Below, one piece after another: positions 40,300 to 45,114 of a DNA stretch of 45,114 nucleotides. Under the pieces are notes generated by a model. The model made no database searches. It was not told where the DNA came from and was given only the letters and a program-made list of their open reading frames with translations. Positions within the stretch are counted from its first letter, which is position 1. The number at the start of each line of letters is the position of its first letter. Position numbers and translations under genes: made by a program. Origin of the DNA: Silicimonas sp. (GTDB taxonomy: Bacteria > Pseudomonadota > Alphaproteobacteria > Rhodobacterales > Rhodobacteraceae); NCBI GenBank assembly GCA_022819605.1, contig JAJEGW010000023.1:1-45114 (forward strand). The letters run 5' to 3'.

Positions 40300-40773
40300 G
40301 TCGTCGGGTCTATCGGAGCGGTCAATGTGCGGCAAGCGCGAATTCCCGTTGATCCTGTCCCGATATGGCAATGTTCTCGAATTGAAGTCGTCGCGTGGCA
40401 CTGCGATCACTCCCGGTCGCCACGCGAGGTGAGATCGAAAGGGCCGCTCCAGCTGGATCTGTTGCACGCGCATCAATCTCGCTCTGGCTTGGGACGGATT
40501 CCGCGCTCTTGCAAACTGGATTCGTGTTGCAATTCGGGTTAACTCGCTAGACGTGCTTGCGTCCGGAAACGAAGCAGGGGGTTTTGGAGAGGGGATCCGC
40601 ATCCCGCATTGACCGGACATTCAGGATTTGACCAGAAGGCGTGAAGGCTATCCTCGACCACCTGCTTACACATGCGCATTTTGCAAATTGCGATGGTGCC
40701 CATCGGCGCAGGCGAGAGGCGTGCAAGATCCGTCGACTTGGCCGTTCCGGACTTTGTATGAAGTGGCTATCTG
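40300..40773. other. Intergenic region between tRNA-Ser and the helicase gene
   Basis: About 470 bases without a supported gene. It holds an inverted repeat tcgcgtggc (40391-40399) / gccacgcga (40419-40427) with a 19-base loop, which may be a structured leader or small RNA element. I see no clear promoter pair. The tRNA promoter must lie in its left part on the minus strand. Confidence 0.5.
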
Positions 40774-42993
40774 ATGGCTGACGCAGCGCAAGCGGAGGTT
40801 CTTTCCGGGCTCGTCGAGCGTGTCACTTTCCATTCCTCCGAGAGCGGGTTCTGCGTTCTGCGCGTGAAGGCGCGGGGCCATCGCGACGTCGTAACCGTCG
40901 TTGGCAGTGCGGCGATGATCTCTGCAGGTGAATGGGTCACGGCATCGGGTTCCTGGAACAACGACCGAAACTATGGCCTCCAGTTCAAGGCACGCTTCCT
41001 GAAGGCCTCTGCACCGACGACGCTCGAAGGCATCGAGAAGTACCTTGGCTCTGGCATGATCCGGGGGATCGGGTCGGTTTACGCCGAAAGGTTGGTCAAG
41101 CACTTTGGCAAGGACGTCTTTGACGTCATCGAGGCGAATCCCGAACGATTGCGCGAGGTGGAAGGAATCGGTCCCATTCGTGCCGACAAGATCACGGAAA
41201 GCTGGGCAGACCAAAAGATCGTCAGGGAAATCATGGTCTTCCTCCACCAGCACGGCGTCGGAACCGCACGGGCCGTCAGAATCTACAAGACCTACGGCGC
41301 CGACGCCGTGCAGGTGCTGAGCGAGAATCCATATCGGCTGGCGAAAGACATCCGTGGCATCGGGTTCCGTACGGCGGACACGATCGCGGAGAAGATCGGC
41401 ATCGAAAAGACCGCAATGATCCGGGTGCGTGCAGGAATCACGTTCGCGCTGAGCGAGGCAATGGGCAACGGTCACTGCGGCTTGCCTAGCGGCGAACTGC
41501 ATTCTCTGGCGGAGGAGTTGCTGGACGTGCCCGGTTCCCTTGTCGAGACAGCAATGGCGCTGGAACTCGGGGATGGCAACGTCATGGCCGATCAGGTTGG
41601 TGAGACGGACTGCATCTTTCTGGCAGGCCTCTACCAGGCGGAGCGCGGCATCGCGCGCCACCTGCGTCGGATCATTGCGGGCACACTGCCTTGGCCGTCA
41701 ATCGATGCGGACCGGGCCTTGCCCTGGATCGAGGGCAGGACCGGGTTGACGCTTGCGTCCAGCCAGGCCGAGGCAATTCGCCTCGCGCTTACATCCAAGG
41801 TGCTGATCATCACCGGTGGTCCTGGTGTCGGCAAGACGACCATCGTGAACTCCATCCTGCGTATTCTAGCGGCGAAGAGGATGAAGCTGGTGCTGTGCGC
41901 ACCGACGGGACGCGCCGCAAAGCGAATGACCGAGGCCACCGGGATGGAAGCCAAGACGATTCACCGAACACTGGAATTCGACCCCATGAAATTCGGCTTC
42001 AAGCGAAACGAGGACAACCCGCTCGACTGCGATCTGCTCGTCGTGGACGAGGCCTCGATGGTCGACGTTCCCCTGATGCAATCGTTGCTCAGGGCCTTGC
42101 CGAGCACGGCGGCCCTTCATGTCGTGGGTGACATCGACCAATTGCCCTCCGTCGGACCCGGTCAGGTGCTGGCCGACATCATGAACTCCGGTGCCGTCCC
42201 GGTTGTGCGGCTTACGGAAGTGTTTCGACAGGCCGCACAGAGCAAGATCATCACGAGTGCTCACAGGATCAACGAAGGATGCGTGCCGGACCTTTCCACG
42301 GTGGATGGCGATGCCGACTTCTATTTCGTGCCGGCCGAGACTCCAGAACAGGCCGTCATTCGCATCACCGAGCTCGTCAGGAACCGAATCCCGAAGCGGT
42401 TCGGCATGGATCCGATCAGGGACATCCAGGTGCTTTGCCCGATGAATCGGGGCGGCGTGGGCGCGAACTCGCTGAACATCGAGTTGCAGTCCGTCCTGAA
42501 CCCGCCCGGCGAACTCAAGGTCGAGCGCTTTGGCAGGACCTTCGGGAACGGCGACAAGGTCATGCAGATCGCAAACGACTACGACAAGGACATATTCAAC
42601 GGCGACATTGGCATGATCACGTCCGTTGATCTGGACGAGAGCGAGATGGCCGTGGAGTTCGATGGCCGATCCGTCAAGATTGGCTTCGGGGAACTCGACG
42701 CGCTGGTGCCGGCCTACGCAGCGACGATCCACAAGAGCCAGGGCTCTGAATACCCGGCCGTCGTCATTCCGGTAATGACGCAGCACTATATGATGCTGCA
42801 GCGGAACCTCATCTATACTGGCGTCACACGCGGCAAGAAGCTCGTCGTCCTGGTTGGACAGAAAAGGGCGGTCGCAATTGCCGTCAAGAACGCCTCGGCA
42901 CGGCGGAGGTGGTCAAAGCTGCATGACTGGCTTTCCGGCCAAGCGATCGACGGATGCCTGCCAGTGACTCGACCAAGAGACGACGGAATCTGA
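40774..42993 (+). CDS. RecD2-like ATP-dependent DNA helicase (superfamily 1B)
   Basis: 739 residues. The N-terminal OB-like and helix-hairpin-helix region (GMIRGIGSVYAERLVKHFG; VEGIGPIRADKI; IRGIGFRTADTIAEKIG) is typical of RecD2. Walker A is GGPGVGKTT (about 347-355), Walker B VVDEASMVD, motif III GDIDQLPSVGPG, and the C-terminal motifs are AATIHKSQGSEYPAVV and TGVTRGKKLV. RecD2 enzymes unwind DNA 5'-3' outside RecBCD and help repair. The length fits the short RecD2 branch. Host gene just outside attR. Family assignment is strong; cellular role not determined. No clear promoter seen. Confidence 0.93.
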   Translation: MADAAQAEVLSGLVERVTFHSSESGFCVLRVKARGHRDVVTVVGSAAMISAGEWVTASGSWNNDRNYGLQFKARFLKASAPTTLEGIEKYLGSGMIRGIGSVYAERLVKHFGKDVFDVIEANPERLREVEGIGPIRADKITESWADQKIVREIMVFLHQHGVGTARAVRIYKTYGADAVQVLSENPYRLAKDIRGIGFRTADTIAEKIGIEKTAMIRVRAGITFALSEAMGNGHCGLPSGELHSLAEELLDVPGSLVETAMALELGDGNVMADQVGETDCIFLAGLYQAERGIARHLRRIIAGTLPWPSIDADRALPWIEGRTGLTLASSQAEAIRLALTSKVLIITGGPGVGKTTIVNSILRILAAKRMKLVLCAPTGRAAKRMTEATGMEAKTIHRTLEFDPMKFGFKRNEDNPLDCDLLVVDEASMVDVPLMQSLLRALPSTAALHVVGDIDQLPSVGPGQVLADIMNSGAVPVVRLTEVFRQAAQSKIITSAHRINEGCVPDLSTVDGDADFYFVPAETPEQAVIRITELVRNRIPKRFGMDPIRDIQVLCPMNRGGVGANSLNIELQSVLNPPGELKVERFGRTFGNGDKVMQIANDYDKDIFNGDIGMITSVDLDESEMAVEFDGRSVKIGFGELDALVPAYAATIHKSQGSEYPAVVIPVMTQHYMMLQRNLIYTGVTRGKKLVVLVGQKRAVAIAVKNASARRRWSKLHDWLSGQAIDGCLPVTRPRDDGI

Positions 42994-43175
42994 ACTGATT
43001 GCATCGCCACTGTGCCTGGCGCCTCCGCGGCCCCTGATGTCGCGGAATGTCATGCACGATGCGGGTGACCAAGGGCCGTCAACAGGTGCCTCGAACTGCA
43101 GGGGTACCTTTCCGAAAAGGGCAGCTCGGTCGTTTCCTTCGACACTTGCTCTCGGAGCGTTGGGTCGTGCCTGAC

Positions 43176-44228
43176 CTATAGATGCCCGCCGCTTGGATTG
43201 ATTTGGCCAAGATTGCGTGCCTTGTTGAACTCCCGAAGCCTGGCGAGCACGTCGACGCCAAGCAGGCGAAAGGCGTCGAGGATGTCCACCATCACCCAGT
43301 TCTCGCGGATCTTGCCGTTCTCGATGCGCCAGAAATCCAGCGAGCGCATGGTGATTTCCTTGCCCGACGGAGCGATGCCCAGCCAACCGTCATGCGTCAC
43401 CGTCTGGATCATGTTGGGCCATCCGGTCACGGCACAGTAGTTTTTGTCGCCGAAGAAATGGTACGTGACCTGATCCGCCTTGGATCCGCGGTCCGGCATG
43501 GCGTTCAGGAACGGGATCTGGTGCCAGTTGCGAAATCCGTCGATTCCCCGGCCAGTGCCTATCCCTGCAGGGCCGTACCAGTTCATGCGTGCGTCCCAGA
43601 ATAGTGGCATCTCCATTACCTCAGGGCCGCCTTGAGACGGGTGCCGTTTCATGTGCTGCAACATGTCCACGACAATGTCCTTGCTGGCCTTGCTCTCCAC
43701 GTCGTCCCTCGGCGGGCGGATCAGTCCGTCCCCCGATGCCGGGCCGGGAATGCAGAATTCGCGACCGAGTGACGGTGCCATCGGCCATGCATTCGCTTGC
43801 ATCATGACTTCGGGGACATCCCAAAGCGCCTGGTATTCGACGACCCGGCCAGATTCGAACCGGTAGAATTCGTGAAATCGCATATGCGCCAGATGGCCCG
43901 TCGGCGGGATGTCGAGAAACGGCGCCACGAACGTGCCCATGAAATGGCCGCCGCAGCCAACCCAGTCATGCCCGTGATCGTCGTCGCCTGCCATCACGAT
44001 CCAGTCACGCCTTTCTACGTCGGGCCACGCGGATTTGAGCAATGACAGCGCCCGGTCGTGAAACTCATCTGGCCCAGTCATGTCCCCGAAGGGATGGGAG
44101 AGGTGGCATGCTGCCTCGGGGGCGAAGATCTCGCCGAGCGCCCGGCGCAATGTCGCCTCGCTCCAGTCACGCTGAGCCGCGCGCAGTGGCTTGAGGGCAG
44201 CGCGATTTAACTCGTGAATGCTGGTCAT
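43176..44228 (-). CDS. SnoaL-like (NTF2-fold) protein with two domains
   Basis: 350 residues. Two NTF2/SnoaL-type halves, about 1-165 (FGDMTGPDEFHDRALSLLKS; FHEFYRFESGRVVEYQALWD) and 190-330 (MNWYGPAGIGTGRGIDGFRN; LDFWRIENGKIRENWVMVD). Each ends with the typical FxRxExGKIxExW strand. SnoaL relatives are ester cyclases, polyketide cyclases or isomerases, and two-domain forms are often found beside sugar or aromatic ABC transporters. It follows the ABC permease gene on the same strand after about 60 bases, so it is probably the last or a late gene of a catabolic transport operon. Substrate unknown. Confidence 0.82.
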   Translation of the reverse strand: MTSIHELNRAALKPLRAAQRDWSEATLRRALGEIFAPEAACHLSHPFGDMTGPDEFHDRALSLLKSAWPDVERRDWIVMAGDDDHGHDWVGCGGHFMGTFVAPFLDIPPTGHLAHMRFHEFYRFESGRVVEYQALWDVPEVMMQANAWPMAPSLGREFCIPGPASGDGLIRPPRDDVESKASKDIVVDMLQHMKRHPSQGGPEVMEMPLFWDARMNWYGPAGIGTGRGIDGFRNWHQIPFLNAMPDRGSKADQVTYHFFGDKNYCAVTGWPNMIQTVTHDGWLGIAPSGKEITMRSLDFWRIENGKIRENWVMVDILDAFRLLGVDVLARLREFNKARNLGQINPSGGHL

Positions 44229-44289
44229 TGCATCTTCTCTTCCAGGATCCCGAGCTGCGGACAGCGCCGCGCATTGTCAGTTGATGGGT

Positions 44290-45114
44290 TCAACCCTTGA
44301 CCGCGCCCGCCGTCAGCCCGCTGACGATCTGCCGCTGGAAGAACAGGATCAGTACGAAGAGCGGTGCTGTGGCCGAGACAACGGCTGCGACCGCAAACAT
44401 AATGTTGCCCTGCACCTGAACTGAGCCGAGGAAACTGGCGACCGCCGGGACCATCGTCTCGTTCGGTTTGCTCAGTAGCATCGAGGTGACAGCATAGTCA
44501 TTGTAGGCTAGCAGGAAGCTGAAGAGGCCCGTTGTAATCACCCCTGGCCACATGACCGGAACGATGACGTTCCAAAAAGCCTGGAACCGGGTGCATCCGT
44601 CGACCATGGCACTTTCGTCCATGTCTTTCGGGATGTTCAGGAAGAACGAGTGCAGCATCCAGAGCGTGAATGGCTGGTTGATCGCCACAAGCACGATGAC
44701 GGTTGTCGCCTTTAGTCCCCAGATGTTCCACTCGAAGAACGGCAGCATATAACCCGAAACCAGCGTGATGTGCGGCATTGCGCGGAACGCGAGGGCTGCC
44801 ATCAGAACCCAGAAGGCATAGCGGAAGCCGGAGCGGGCCAGCGCGTACCCACCGAGCGTTCCGAAAGTGAGCGAAATGCAGACAGTGAAGAAAACGATGA
44901 CCAAGGTGTTGAATACGTTTCTCCAGAACTCCTCCTGGATCCACGCGCCGAAATAGCCATTAAGCGTAAAGGCACTACCTGTTTCACGGGTCGTGAGGAT
45001 ACCGTAGATGGCGTTGGTCCAGTCCGCTTTCGAGAAAAAGTCGCCCTGCACCTTGAAGCTGCCCCATACCGTCCAAAGGAAGGGAAAGGCCGCGACGATC
45101 AGCCAGGTGATCAC
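44290..45114 (-). CDS. Carbohydrate ABC transporter permease, MalG type (5' end beyond the window)
   Basis: At least 274 residues; the frame continues past the window edge and the apparent GTG at 45114 is likely internal. Hydrophobic helices are visible near WLIVAAFPFLWTVWGSF, VFNTLVIVFFTVCISLTFG, TTVIVLVAINQPFTLWML and IMFAVAAVVSATAPLFVLIL. The EAA cytoplasmic motif that docks the ATPase is DESAMVDGCTRFQAFWNVIV-like with the Gly in the expected place. C-terminus IVSGLTAGAVKG is the common MalG-type ending. It imports a sugar or polyol with a partner permease, ATPase and binding protein that should lie upstream outside the window. Confidence 0.92.
   Translation of the reverse strand: MITWLIVAAFPFLWTVWGSFKVQGDFFSKADWTNAIYGILTTRETGSAFTLNGYFGAWIQEEFWRNVFNTLVIVFFTVCISLTFGTLGGYALARSGFRYAFWVLMAALAFRAMPHITLVSGYMLPFFEWNIWGLKATTVIVLVAINQPFTLWMLHSFFLNIPKDMDESAMVDGCTRFQAFWNVIVPVMWPGVITTGLFSFLLAYNDYAVTSMLLSKPNETMVPAVASFLGSVQVQGNIMFAVAAVVSATAPLFVLILFFQRQIVSGLTAGAVKG

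Noticed and set aside
39795..40325. 176-codon minus-strand frame
   Set aside because: It runs straight through the tRNA-Ser gene and overlaps the replication gene in another frame. A shorter start at 39992 is possible but unsupported.

Overview
The window looks like a chromosome segment of an alphaproteobacterium, most likely a marine member of the Rhodobacteraceae (Roseobacter group). This is an inference from the DmdA-like DMSP demethylase beside a DmdB-like acyl-CoA ligase, the type of outer-membrane porin and the codon usage. Host DNA flanks a temperate, probably short-tailed (podovirus-like) prophage of about 36.8 kb. The prophage sits in the 3' end of a tRNA-Ser(GCT) gene. An exact 18-bp copy of the tRNA 3' end lies at 3392-3409 (attL), and its partner is in the intact tRNA at 40209-40226 (attR). 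A tyrosine integrase lies just inside attL.

Left host flank (1-3391): a 5'-truncated acyl-CoA synthetase, a DmdA-type protein directly after it, then an overlapping nucleotidyltransferase/HEPN pair that resembles an MNT-HEPN toxin-antitoxin module. Prophage early end (3392-6500): integrase, an AlpA-like small HTH regulator behind a good sigma70-type promoter, and a reverse-strand pair (two-TM membrane protein plus ImmA/IrrE-like metalloprotease).

Morphogenesis (6501-33171): a minus-strand block encodes an HTH protein, a putative small terminase, the large terminase, a P22-like portal, two small proteins and an acidic scaffold. A palindrome-rich control region at 12962-13148 separates it from a plus-strand block. 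That block encodes an SU10-like major capsid protein, connectors, a gp10-like stabiliser, a run of Gly/Gln/Ala-rich probable ejection proteins (one with nine tandem 18-residue repeats), a 1529-residue tail fibre, a small protein with a possible carbohydrate-binding tail, and a seven-FN3-domain adhesin.

Cargo end (33171-40226): a TnpB-like protein whose first RuvC acidic residue is Glu instead of Asp; hairpins within its 3' end; a gene-free stretch with six degenerate direct repeats; a surface lipoprotein and a porin (minus strand); an orphan small gene; and a plasmid-type replication initiator/primase with palindromes upstream. I found no endolysin, holin or CI-type repressor.

Right host flank (40227-45114): tRNA-Ser, a RecD-like helicase, a SnoaL/NTF2-fold protein and a truncated sugar ABC permease.

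The most interesting working hypothesis is that the TnpB-like protein and the prophage-borne porin and lipoprotein form a surface-switching module, comparable to the TnpB-derived repressors that travel with phage-encoded flagellin. Nothing in the sequence proves this, and the tests are given under findings.
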